From positions 12,566,428-12,630,427 of the forward strand of contig CM017567.1 in assembly GCA_007844125.1 (NCBI GenBank): DNA of 64,000 bases, read 5' to 3'. Source of the stretch: Sinonovacula constricta (lineage: Eukaryota > Mollusca > Bivalvia > Cardiida > Solecurtidae). Below are positions 48,690 to 59,879 of the stretch, piece by piece (position 1 is the first letter of the stretch; each line of letters starts with the position of its first letter). The notes under the pieces were generated by a model. The model ran no database searches. It saw nothing but the letters and a program-made list of their open reading frames with translations, and had not been told where the DNA came from. A program made the translations under genes and the position numbers.

Positions 48690-50133
48690 ATTCAAGATCA
48701 AGATCGAATCAAAGCTAGAAAAAACTTAATTCACGGTAACGGATCTCAAAACACCATAAACGTCACGATTCCTAGCTAATACCGGCTCTTGCACAATTCC
48801 TCATATATCTAAACTACTTACCTTTTACCTCACGTCGTTAAATATTGTGAAAAAGTGTATGAAAATTTAGGGTCTTATTTTATTTAAAAATAGAATTGGC
48901 GTTTCTAAAGGAACCAGCTGCGCATCAGTAATTGCAGATTGGTTTTTATACTGCTTGGAACTTGATTTCATATTAACTGTTTAATCTTTTAACCAAAGCC
49001 ACTTTATAAAGGGTTTTAATTCAATGTTATGCTGTCTTGATGATATTCTTATTTTATATAAACCTTTCTTTACTTATTTGATCCATCTTATTTACCCCCC
49101 AAGAACCCACCTTTAAAAAACAAATGTCTGAGATGCAGCATTAATAGACATTAGGATTGCTATTACCATTGAATACATCTCTACTAAAATCTATGAAAAG
49201 AGAGATGATTTCAATTTGAGTATTGTGAATTATCTATACGTTAATGGCGATTCACCGCTTGCTACGTCCTATGGTATTTACATATCCCAAGTTTGTAGTA
49301 CAGTAGAAGATTTCAACGCTAGAAACCAGTTTATTACTTCGAAATTGTTACAGCAAGTCTTTCGATTTCACAAATTAAGAAATGCATTTTCAAAATTCTT
49401 TCACCACACCAGTTTTATTGTATTTGTTTTAACTCCCGATGCAGGTGCTTACTGTTAGTTGTTTCACTTTGACGGGATGTTGTTATTTACACTGTTTGTT
49501 AGCTAGAAAAACCTTCAGGAAGTGCGAGGTTGGAGCGCTCTACAAACCAGGTTTAAGCACCCCAGTTGGCCCTTTTGCCGACTGACCGTTCCAAGGCGGT
49601 AACTGATGGTTTTTCTTTATGTGTGTTATGTCTCGTCTCTGTGTTTATTTGTTTTTCACATTTGCATTTACCTTGTTTGCCTTTGTCTACTGGTAGATAA
49701 AATTTAAATATCTGTTAGAGTTTTGATAGGACCTTTTCTTATTTACCTATTAATTCTTCAAAATATGGCAGCAGTATAAAAACACTTATGCAGCAAGGCA
49801 AAAGCCATTATTCATTTTATGGAAATTTTATAAATAAGATAACGACAATCTAGGGTGTCTAAATAATTCTTCTGACTACTTTATAAAACTTTACAAATCA
49901 GGAAATGTATTGCTGATGGTTACAATCCTGGAATCCTTAGCTTTATTGCATGGCATGTAAGCGACCCATTTAACGACAAGAACTTGCATTGCTTTTGAAT
50001 TATAAGTCGTTGAGACAAAATTTAAACTGTGAATTAAAGCCATAATTGGACAGGCACTGTCGTTCTCTTTATCTTTTCACCGAGGTAAGACAACTTGAGC
50101 AGTCAACATGCCCTTAAAGTGCAATTGCACAGT
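48690..50133 (+). pseudogene. Second PLE-like reverse transcriptase relic, split by an R1 insertion
   Basis: The same family as the minus-strand relic at 24.3-26.9 kb, here on the plus strand and sharing nucleotide-level similarity (for example AAGATCGAATCAAAGC near 48700). The order is a TSRFLANTGSCT block, a deletion removing the segment before the active site, GVSKGTSCAS (48910-48924 for GTSCA), CLDDILIL with LDD at 49036-49044, then a clean 100-codon stretch with KRDDFNLSIVNY, NGDSPLATSYGIYISQ and TSKLLQQVFRFHKLRNAF to about 49417. After the R1 insertion (49420-49755) the protein resumes with SSKYGSSIKTLMQQG and FYGNF, followed by the common 3' region to about 50133. In contrast to the first copy the LDD is kept, but YLDD reads CLDD. 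Stops and a large internal deletion make it dead. Confidence 0.75.
49420..49755 (+). repeat. R1 family, best full-length-like copy (inserted in the PLE-like relic)
   Basis: About 335 bp. The left part AACTCCCGATGCAGGTGCTT and CACTTTGACGGGAT also occurs in the minus-strand copies at 53 and 56.6 kb. The core follows: CTTCAGGAAGTGCGAGGTTG, GAGCGCTCTACAAACCAGGT, hairpin CAGTTGGC (49563-49570) with GCCGACTG (49577-49584), and CGTTCCAAGGCGGTAACTG. The tail has ATGTCTCGTCTCTGTGT, CATTTACCTTGTTTGCCTTT and GATAGGACCTTTTC. Its insertion interrupts a recognisable protein between FSKFFHHTSF and SSKYGSSIKT, so both boundaries are defined within a few bases. A target duplication could not be established. 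Confidence 0.85.
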
Positions 50134-50449
50134 AGATATAACTTCGGGTTTTTGTTTGCCTTTATTATGCCAATTACGGATAAATCCTCAGCCTATTATA
50201 ACAAAAGGTTTAGAAATCATTACCTTTCAGAACTTTACAATACCACATTCTGTTTTGTTGGGATTGTTGTCTAAAATTCGATGGTTCTATTCGTCTCTTT
50301 TTAACTACACATAACAACGCTGGCACATTACGTCGCTCCATTTTATCGTATGACGTCATTAAATTGTTTTCATTATACGTCATCGCTTGGACTATTTCAT
50401 TTCAAACGACTCTTTCGAATGGAACGTTTATATTGCAGAGGTTTTCGTC

Positions 50450-50715
50450 TCCTAAACATATTGTACATATTTTTATAGTTGATTATGGTGTGAGTTATTG
50501 TTTTTTATCTTGTTTGTTTGTTAGAAAAACCTTCATGAAGTGCGATGTTGGAGCTCTCCATAAACCAGGTTTAAGCACCCTACCATTCCAAGGCGGTAAT
50601 TGCTGGTCTTTCTGTTTGTGTTTTATGTGCTGGTCACTTTTACATTTACCATGCTTAGAGGTGGTTCAGATATAAATATCTGCAATAATTCTTATAGAAC
50701 CTCATTTCTTATCAC
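50450..50715 (+). repeat. R1 family copy
   Basis: Shares TTAGAAAAACCTTCATGAAG, TGCGATGTTGGAGC, AAACCAGGTTTAAGCACCC, ATTCCAAGGCGGTAA, TTTACATTTACCATG and GATATAAATATCTG in order. The hairpin is deleted: AGCACCC joins directly to TACCATTCCAAGG. Confidence 0.8.
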
Positions 50716-50980
50716 TATGAGGCTGTTAAATAAGGGAATATATTTGTGATTACATAGTACTCTATAAGTCAATAGAGTGTTCAAAATTATTTCGGGTATT
50801 TGAGAGTAATAAGTAAATAACCAATGGTTTCACCTAAAAAGGGCCAGCAGAATGTTTTAGTATTAATCCTTACAATATTTTATGTTAAGAATTGAGTCCT
50901 ACATTGCCCCGTAAAACGTTAGAGTGGAACCCTAATCTTGAGTGTTAGATTCATGGTAAGCATTTTGATGTTGAACTGCA

Positions 50981-51388
50981 CGTATCACATAAGGCACATG
51001 GAAATACTACTTAATTTTGAACTAAACGTATCACATAAGGCACATGTAAATACTACCTAAATATGAACAAAACGTAGCACATAAGGCACATGGAAATACT
51101 ACTTAATTATGAACTAAACGTATCACATAAGGCACATGGAAATACTACTTAATTATAAACTAAACGTATCACATAAGGCACATGGAAATACTACTTAATT
51201 ATGAACTAAACGTATCACATAAGGCACACGGAAATACTTCTTAATTATGAACCAAACGTATCACATACGACACATAGAAAAATACTACTTAATTATGATC
51301 TAAACGTATCGCATAAGGCACATGGAAATACTACTTAATTATGAACTACACGTATCACATAAGGCACATGGAAATACTACTTAATTAT
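50981..51388. repeat. 46-bp minisatellite, nine units
   Basis: Units start CGTATCACATAAGGCACATG and continue GAAATACTACTTAATTATGA then ACTAAA. Starts are at 50981, 51027, 51073, 51119, 51165, 51211, 51257, 51305 and 51351. The period is exactly 46 except for the seventh unit, which is 48 because of an A-run expansion. Central units are nearly identical; edge units are more diverged. Confidence 0.97.
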
Positions 51389-52084
51389 ACAGAATTACAA
51401 TTTCTGTTTATATATTATTTTTCAGTTCAACAGATAATAATTTACAATAAAGAACTAAAATCAATATTAATAACGACTGAGAACATTAGTTTAAATCAAA
51501 TACCTAAGAGGTGTAAGAATAATATTTTCAGCAGTGTATCAAGAAACTATTAATTACATAAATTGCATTATTTACATTAATACGTCATAAAATATGCCAC
51601 GCATTTGTATGTATTTGCAATTTTCATTGCACACTTTGATAATTTTAAACACTGCCAAAAACAATTTATATTTTAGTAGAACACTCTGCGCCTCCAATTT
51701 TGTACAAGCGCTGACATATCCTCAAATGACGCGACTATTCTAAGTTGGTTATCATGTTTTCTGGCGCACAAGGTAATTATATAGGCAGAGACGGGATGTC
51801 AGTGTTAAAATCGCATGCGCTAGTCTTTTCATAGATTTTAAAGTGTTAAAACCTAAGTGAAAAGCGCACAATTTTGACTGGACTTCTAAGTTATATTATC
51901 CATTTAGAACGAATCTACTCATAGATGGTAAATATGAACATATTTTTAAAATCACTTCACACGACCATACAAGAAAAGATTAATTAAGGGCAATGACTGG
52001 CCGCTGAAATAGCTTATCCTCAAATGTCCAAAATTATATGATCAGGTTGTCTGAATATCTGTCAGATAGAGACACGGTTGCATT
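51389..52084. other. No gene recognised
   Basis: AT-rich flank between the minisatellite and repeat R3. Nothing was identified. Confidence 0.5.
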
Positions 52085-52420
52085 TTATTGTCGCTAGGCA
52101 TGCAGGCGGCGTTTTTATGGAATGATTCCTTGAAAAGGCCTATGTATGGCGCCATTTTGCCCAATAAACAATTGAAGTTCGGCGCTTTCATACATTTAAA
52201 TTTCGGTCATTATTCAAATTTGGCGAATTTCAATATACAATCAGACGTTTTTATTACGTTTAAAATGCTGCTACCTCCTAACCAGACACTTTAAATGTCT
52301 TATATTCCATGTGTATATTTATGATTTTAGATTTGTTGCGACGCAATGTTCTATGTGCAAGTCAAAATAAAACTTATGCTATGTTCTGTTGTATTCGGAC
52401 CTCTTTCACTGCCCCCAAAG
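52085..52420. repeat. Dispersed repeat R3, copy 2
   Basis: Co-linear with 8700-9010 (see that entry): ATTGTCGCT, ATTCCTTGAAAAGGCC, TATGGCGCCATTTTG, GGCGCTTTCATACATT and TGTATTCGGACCTCTTTC. Open frames at 52088-52294 and 52346-52645 are not conserved in the other copy. Confidence 0.6.
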
Positions 52421-52904
52421 ACAATTCTTTACTGCTCACAATGTAAAGACATGAATAAACAATACAAACAAAAATTGTGTAATTTTAGTTTGTATGCGTA
52501 TCATTTGTGTTTTAAAGCAGTCTGGACATTTATATGTACGAGGGCAAAAGCTTGCTCCCAATGTCAAAATATACTTACGCCAGTACATAAGCAGAGCGTG
52601 TATGTTTTATCTGGAAATTCCCTACTTCTAGTAGGGATATTGTAACATCACTAGTCGTTTATACAGATAGAGATGCAGAGATGAATTAGATTATTATAAT
52701 AATAATACCAAGTAAAGGCAACGCATTAAGATATGTGACGAGCAAAATAATATACTATTATTTTCTAATCACTTACGAACGTCAAACCACCCACGATAAG
52801 TTTGGCGCACTTAATCATTTAAATAACACGACAATTATGTTGTTTTAACCGTATGTTACAAAATATATGAGAAAATCTCTTGAGAAAGATTCACGATTTT
52901 TTTA

Positions 52905-53190
52905 ACGAAACTAGACAAACGCATACAAAAAAATGTAAAAATTACAAAACACAGAGACGAGACATTAGTCACAAAAAGAAAACAACAACAACAACAACAA
53001 CAACATTTATCGCCTTTGAACGGTCAGTCGCCAAACCGATAGACTTTGGTGCTTTAACACAGTTTGTGGAGTGCTCAAACTGCATCTTCCTGAACGTTTT
53101 TCTCGCAAACAAATTGTGTAATAAAAATATCCCATTAAAGTGAATCAACAAGCAGCCAGCCATAGCCATAGGGAGTTGAAAACTGATAAA
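52905..53190 (-). repeat. R1 family copy with expanded CAA tract
   Basis: Minus orientation: AACTCCCTATGGCTATGGC, CACTTTAATGGGATATTTTT, GAGAAAAACGTTCAGGAAG, CAAAGGCGAT, then a (TTG)n tract at 52978-53006 (plus-strand CAA), then ATGTCTCGTCTCTGTGT. The microsatellite sits at the T-rich spacer between core and tail. The core is more diverged than in other copies. Confidence 0.75.
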
Positions 53191-53924
53191 AATAATACTA
53201 TATACAAACAAGACTAATAAGAACAGGAAAGTATGGATGTACAGCATCAAAGGTCGTCATCGAGGTCCTGTTAAAAAAAGAAACATATTTGCCTAACAAC
53301 AAACCGACCAAAAACAACAACAGGAAAACCTTGTTGTTTATTTATGCAATTTATATTAGAAAAAAAATGCATATCTATATGGAGATTATTAACCATTTCA
53401 AGTGGCGTGTAGAGATGAAGCAATATTTTAATCTGCAATCTAATTTACTTCTGATATTCACCGAGCTGACTAATAACCGAAATTTAACGCACGAAAGCTT
53501 CGCACTTTACTTGCTCATAGAACAGCATGGCGCCATTCATACTACTTTTCTAGGAAATTATTGTATGTATAGATGCCGCGCGATGAACTATTAACGTCTG
53601 CACAGGTGACATAATAGTTTCAATGAGAGAGTAGTTTGAAATTAAAACAATAATAAAATAAAAAAGTTAATGACATCATACGAGCAATGCCCTCACTGGT
53701 CAAAATAATTATGCGCAATTTATAATAGTTAACACTTAGAACGTAATCGAATTTTGGAAAAAAATCCAAACCAGCAAAACCAACTGAAATATCGTGAAGC
53801 GATTATTGGAAATGAGATTCAAATGTAATATTATAATAAGCCGAGGATTAATCCACAAATGGCATTTAAAATAATAAAGGCAAGCACAAACTGGGAGTTA
53901 TACCTTCTGTACATCTGAAGTCAA
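53191..53924. other. No gene recognised
   Basis: AT-rich. The 101-codon frame at 53289-53594 shows no domain. Confidence 0.5.
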
Positions 53925-54210
53925 AGCCACGTTATACTTACTGTACAATCTCAAGTAAAGGCCACGGAGTGTATAGCACGACTGGACAGATAAAGAGATG
54001 GATAATAGTTAGAAGAGAAACAATGGCTGTCCAAATTATGCCAATAAATCAGCGTATTGTAGTAGATTCCACGACCTGTCCTTTAATCGTGTTATTTAAA
54101 CGCATTGTCATTGACAGTAAAGGATCAATTGCAAGAAATGTAGTACAAGGACAACTTTTCTTTGCACATTGTCTGTGTTCTAACAGCTTTCCTACCAGAG
54201 GATGTTTGAT
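53925..54210 (-). repeat. PLE-like family, 3'-end fragment
   Basis: In minus orientation this shares TTTCTTGCAATTGA, AAAGGACAGGTCG and CATAATTTGGACA in order with the 3' end of the relics at 24340-24560 and 49920-50133. The reverse-transcriptase coding part is not recognisable upstream. A roughly 33-36-bp direct duplication (ATACTTACTGTACAATCTCA and ATACCTTCTGTACATCTGA) sits at the edge, about 53899-53965. Confidence 0.6.
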
Positions 54211-54733
54211 AAGATATCAGATATGCAATTTATTATTTTTTTTATATTTTCGTTGTGTAGTTGTTTGATCAGAGGCAGGGCGAGGGCACAGATGCACACC
54301 TACCGAGTAATACTTCCCGCATTATTCATTTGTTCTACTCTTTCTTCTACATGTTTATTAAACATGTAAAAATAATTTGTTAAATTGACATATACATTTA
54401 ACCCGTCATGTCGGATTCAACATCATCACATGGAGCTAAAATATAGCACACGTTTCCGCTTAACTAACTCATGGGAGGGAATTACGGTCCACTAAAGGTT
54501 AATACACGTATTTCCAACCCTTCATATGGTATATATAACTCACAGACGCTAAATCTAGATCTGTATAAAAAATGAATCTTTAGCTATTCACCTAAATACA
54601 TGTGTTGTTTATGTGTATTGTTATTTGTTTTGACCAATTAAAATGTAAAAATAACCTTAAAACAACTTATCAAGCAAAGAAATAAAGTAAAGTAACGTAA
54701 ATAAAAATGCATAAAAATAGTACGTTTACAACA
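54211..54733. other. No gene recognised
   Basis: AT-rich spacer between the PLE-like 3' fragment and the tRNA-like head. Nothing was identified. Confidence 0.5.
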
Positions 54734-54795
54734 GAATCGAGCCCACATTCTACCGATTCTAAATGCGACACGCATTCCAATAGACCATAGCATTG
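54734..54795 (-). repeat. tRNA-derived SINE head or tRNA pseudogene
   Basis: On the minus strand an A-box-like TGGTCTATTGG (54777-54787) is followed 43 bases later by a B-box-like GGGCTCGATTC (starting at 54744). This is essentially the spacing of internal Pol III promoter boxes in a tRNA (44). Stems are imperfect, so a functional tRNA is not proposed. Confidence 0.4.
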
Positions 54796-56369
54796 ATGCA
54801 AATGAAGCCAGTCATCGTACATGTGTTAAAGCCCTTGAGCTACTTTATATACCTTTGCTTTGTAGTAGGCTGTCCTTTGCTAGATCTAATGTTATAACAA
54901 GTGGGTTATAATGTCTAGATCCCGGAAGAAATGTTATATTTCAGTTTATTCCTTAACGCGTGTGCAATCTTCATAATACCATATTGTAGCAATAAACGTT
55001 AAAAACCACACAGAATTAACTAATTTAGTGAGGTTACTGTTGTTTGTTCCTTTTCTTTCACCATGTAACGCTATGTCAGACGGCCTTTAAATTCATTTAC
55101 AGTTGACTTACATGTCTGTACCTACTCCAATGCAATGTCAATATAAAAGGAGATTCCGTTTTCTTTTATTTCTTAATTGTCAGTTATAAAAATGTACAAA
55201 CGAGAAACGCTGTTTTTTTAAGGAAGATAACTGTATTTTTTAAAAAAAGAACAAAATAAAAACAACAACAAAATAAAACAAACAACAACAATAACAACTG
55301 GCAAAGTGTACAGTGACTTGGTAGAACAATATCCTGTATATCGTTTATAAATAAAGTACAGGAACCAGGTGGAACTGGCATGTGTGTATGATATATGAAA
55401 TTGCCTTTATAGACTCTGATAGCTTTTACAAAAATTGAAACAGGCATGTTAAAGAACCGTGGCTGTATTTATAGCATCTCGTCACAAGGTCGAGGTAAAA
55501 CACGGTCAGTGGCGTCTCTTTATATTTGCTGAATGACTTGACATCATTTTGGTTATACTGATAATATTCAATTTGTCAAGACACTCACACATTTTTAATG
55601 ATTTTTAACACTGTAAAGTATATTGTTAAAAGGCCTATGTTATTACTCAGAGAGATTTATCATTCTCGTCTATAAAAGCAAAATGTGAGACCATTTCGTT
55701 TGCTAAGAATATTACAAGGCCGTTGTTTAACAGGCGGATTCGTTTAATATGTATTGATTGAAATATATTTCGATAAAACCGAAGCATAAATCATCAAGAT
55801 GTCAGTATATTTTGCCTTTTACAATATACGATTCAGTGTATTAAAAGAAATGGCGCCGATATGCGAGGAGAGTAGCTGTAAAGCTGACGAACATTTGTTT
55901 GATGCCATTTAAAATTGAAAGTGACAGAAGAATTAGACCCATCATAGTACTTGTCATAAACGTATCTCTCCTCGACGGACGTACTTGTTTTCAGTTAGAG
56001 TATCGTCCCACAAACGGAATATCTCTTATCCAAAGACCGTATCTTTATCCTGACCGTGCCTGTTCATTGCATGTCTACTGTCACAAGCTCAATCGATTTA
56101 AGGTACGGGGACACATATTGACATAAGTGAAATGATGGTGAGAAAATAGTGTTGTAGTGCATATACGAAGCTTGTAAAAACGAAATGTAGATGTGTTTTT
56201 TCAAAGAAAATTAAATTTTGATGCTTTTTCATCATTATTCAAGATGTAGAATTCACGTCTATGTGTCTAGGTTCGTTATTTGTCGCTTATCTACTTTGTA
56301 TAAAAGTCCAGATATGTTTATTGCTAGATTTTTAATTACAGATGAATACAGATTAGGAAAAGAAGAAAA
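54796..56369. other. No gene recognised; one mini-exon candidate
   Basis: A CAA/AAACA-rich simple tract lies at about 55243-55297. The segment 55995-56102 is an open 108-bp stretch with splice-like edges (see findings). Otherwise nothing was seen. Confidence 0.5.
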
Positions 56370-56665
56370 TGCCCAAAATGAATTACCAAAGATATTTAAA
56401 TCTGACAAAGGCATACAGGGTTAATGTAAAAGTGACAACAGCACAGAGACGAGACATGACATATAAAGAAAAACAACGCTTACCGCCTTGTAAAGGTCAG
56501 TCAGCAGTAAGACCGACTTGGGCGATTAATCCTGAATTTGAATTGTGAAACGCTGCGACCTCGCACTTCCTGAAGGGTTTTATCACAAACAGTGTTAATA
56601 AACATATCCCATCGCATTAACACAATTAATAGAAAGCACCTGCATCTTGAGTGAAAGCTGAGAAA
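56370..56665 (-). repeat. R1 family copy
   Basis: Minus orientation: GATGCAGGTGCTTTCTATTA, GATGGGATATGTTTATTAAC, ACCCTTCAGGAAGTGCGAGG, a weak hairpin, CAAGGCGGTAAGCG, ATGTCTCGTCTCTGTGC, CACTTTTACATTAACCCTG and GCCTTTGTCAGATTTAAATA. It contains the left end, core and tail and is about 295 bp. Confidence 0.85.
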
Positions 56666-59600
56666 GAAAACTATGTATTTTTTTAAAATCCAACAAACTT
56701 CCATGACGTGTAAAAAGTATAGGGACATTTTATATAGGTTTAGGTATTAATGCGCCGTTCCAATTCCTTAGTTACATCTGCTATCTGCTCACTGTCAGTA
56801 AATTAACAGAGAAGGGTTATTGCAGCATACCATTTAATTCCAAGGTCGGACACAGTTTAATAATGCATTTTCTGCCGACAAAGGGCAGCATTTTATCTAC
56901 CGTGGGCAACTGTATTTATACATCCAGTGATATCATACAATTTATATGGCATGCGCAGAACTCATTTCTTTAAGTTCAAATTCTTCGGTTCAGCGCCGTG
57001 TATGCTCTATTAGCTAGAAGTTGGACTTTATTTCCTGGCATTCATGTGAAAACCCTTTTAACAAGGTACACGAATTTCAGCTTTCTGGTTGAGACTTACA
57101 GCTGCTTTGAGCCTGTCCACAGTGGTCATGACCGTTTGAGATAAACCCTACGCGCCCCACAGCTTTTCTGAGGCCAAGTTAAATTATTTCATAAATACTT
57201 ACATTTAAATCTTATTCATTTAATTATGTTTTCATTTGTTTTATGTTCTCAATTGCTTCGTTAATACAAATCCTGCTATCTCTGACTATTTAACATAAAT
57301 ATACATGATTTAATGTGCATGTTAGGCTGGTGAATCTGCTAAATCTATAAAATGCTAAAAATTACATTTGATGGGCGATCTATTTATCCTGATTTTGGTC
57401 TTGGTGCGCTTTGTTTAACACCATAACCTTTTGATCGATTACTTTTACTAAGAATTTTACTTTTTACTAAGATTTATTTTGAGAAATGAAATCCCATTTT
57501 CCATATAGCGCTGTATGTTCTATCAAGTGTCCGTGTGCCATAAAACCCATAATACAGAAAATACATTTTCAATGACTTATACATCATTTAATAGATTGCT
57601 TAACGTTACTGCTGGGAAAAATTTAGATAAATAGCGCATCTTAATTAAAAAAGTGAAAATGCTTTTGCGAATGACGACACAAATGAACTTTGCTGTTTTA
57701 CCAGTTACCATTGGTTACAGGTCATACTGGTTTTATCATTTAGAGTTATGTTTCCACAAAGATACAACGGCTAAACTGTCTAAAACCTAAAACATTCCAT
57801 TTTTTTCAAAGGAAAGAAATAAGAAATATATACTAATAAAACTGACAGGGTATATCATGCAATAAAATATGAAAAGGTGTGTATCTATAATGTGTATTGG
57901 TACTGAGGCGGTCCAGAATTGAGACATATTCGACATAATTTTCCCACACTTTAACAATTACATGCCAAACTAGTTGTCCAAACAATTTTGAAATATATAT
58001 TTTAGAGTAAATTCTTTCATTCGTATGATTAATCTTACTAAAGTAATTATGTGCACAAAGTAAAACCCAAATATTTACGAAAAAGATGAATCGAATGAAG
58101 AATGAGAATGAATCTTTCTTATATAAAACTCGATTACCTCTGAGTGTCTACGATTTGATGGCACACACGCACTTTAATTGACTGCGAGCCTTGAGTGTTT
58201 AATTTATGGTCCACACGCTGTACGTTGCCTGCGAACTTTGAATGTCTTGATGGCACACAGTAATAGCATAAAACAAAACAGAAACAAAGATAAAGATAAA
58301 TAGGTAATTAGGAAATATAAAGTAAACTAAGACTACTGGAGTACTATGCTTATTGTGAGAAATACAATGATAAGGACAGTTAGATAAACAAAATTCATTT
58401 GACATTTAAATTAAATGATATATAATGTTATACGGTTAAAGGTTAACAAAATAGTAACTTAAGTATTTAAAATACATGTTTTGCAGTAAATAATTTTCAA
58501 CAGAAACAACTGCATATTTCTGTGTATACAAATAAAAAGTGAAGTTGTATTTCCTTTTGCATACAAATATGCACTAATGTATTGTATAAATAGTATGTTT
58601 GTATTGATGAAACCATTGCAACATATACTTTGATAAAAAAGTGGATGCGTTTTATAATAATTATATAATAAAAATGATGTAAACATTATCGAAACTCCCA
58701 ATCAACCCTGGCATACCAGATACAATGTCTAACGAAGCTTTTAAAACTTAGGCTATATTAATTATACATTGTCAATGCTATTCCTAGAAATCATTTAAAA
58801 TGTTATTAACTACAGAGATTATGCCTTAAGTATGATGTATGATTTGTGATGAATCTCTTACTAGATGATTTCTACAATATTTCAAAAGTAATACAAAATA
58901 CCGACTTTGTCTCAAGCAACAGTGTGAATGTCATTTGCATTAAAAGCAGTTTTAACAATGCAAGCAACTGGAACCCATTTTCATACAAAATATTTTCAGA
59001 AAAAAAAACACCAACAAACATCTCGAAATTAGAAATACAAGAAGCTTTAAAGTAACCCCAAAGTAAAACTTTAATGGATTGATCAATAATAAGAAATCAA
59101 TTAGCAGATGACCATGGCTTCTCAAAAAAGTTTAATAAAGATTAAAAGAAAGTATGTATCATATGCGCTCACATACATTTTATTTTATTTATAGACAAAA
59201 ATTTAACACTTTTATTAAAGACAGAACGGTCCTGTAAATATGGAGTTTTCCTTAATACACAAATAATAAGTTACCTATTATTTCACATTCCTAGATAAGA
59301 TATCCTTTCTACGTTATAAGGTGGCCTTATCATATACTAACATTATGTCATTCCAAATCGTTAAGAAGGATAGTGAGACCATGCCATTGGTATCTGTATC
59401 ATAGCAAGGAACACATGTTTTGTTTAAACGAGACAAAAACCATGCAACTTTCTTGCATTCTGGCTGGTAAATCAGATACAAATACATCCGGACCCTTTTA
59501 TATCTGCAGAAACTCATAATTGCGAACATAACTTGCAAGATAATGTGACATACTGTCTAAGATATGGCTATAAATAGTTTAAGTCATGACAACACCAAGA

Positions 59601-59879
59601 ACAGCTGGAGCTTATTGTTGTAGATTTAGGCTGTTTTATTTATTTGTGGATGGCGAGGTATGGGCCAAGCACTTAATTGCTGGAGTGCCAATATAATTTG
59701 GTTGTATAAAAAATAGAGGCATGGATTATGTTAATTTAATGAAACACTTAACTTGCTTAAGCATATTGAACAGAAAGTCAAAGTCAATCAAGGCACATCT
59801 ACTTCATCGTCTGTTGCAACATATAAAAAATAAGTAAAATAAATACATTGTCAAAATGAAGCATCGTCTGTCTACGAAG
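56666..59879. other. No gene recognised
   Basis: A somewhat GC-richer, unidentified patch lies at 57000-57175. A degenerate three-unit direct repeat (GAGTGTCT...GGCACACA words) spans about 58135-58260. Frames at 58199-58405, 58459-58701 and 59314-59538 (all -) are unrecognised. Confidence 0.5.

Noticed and set aside
53969..54268. 99-codon plus-strand frame
   Set aside because: It runs antisense through the PLE-like 3' fragment.
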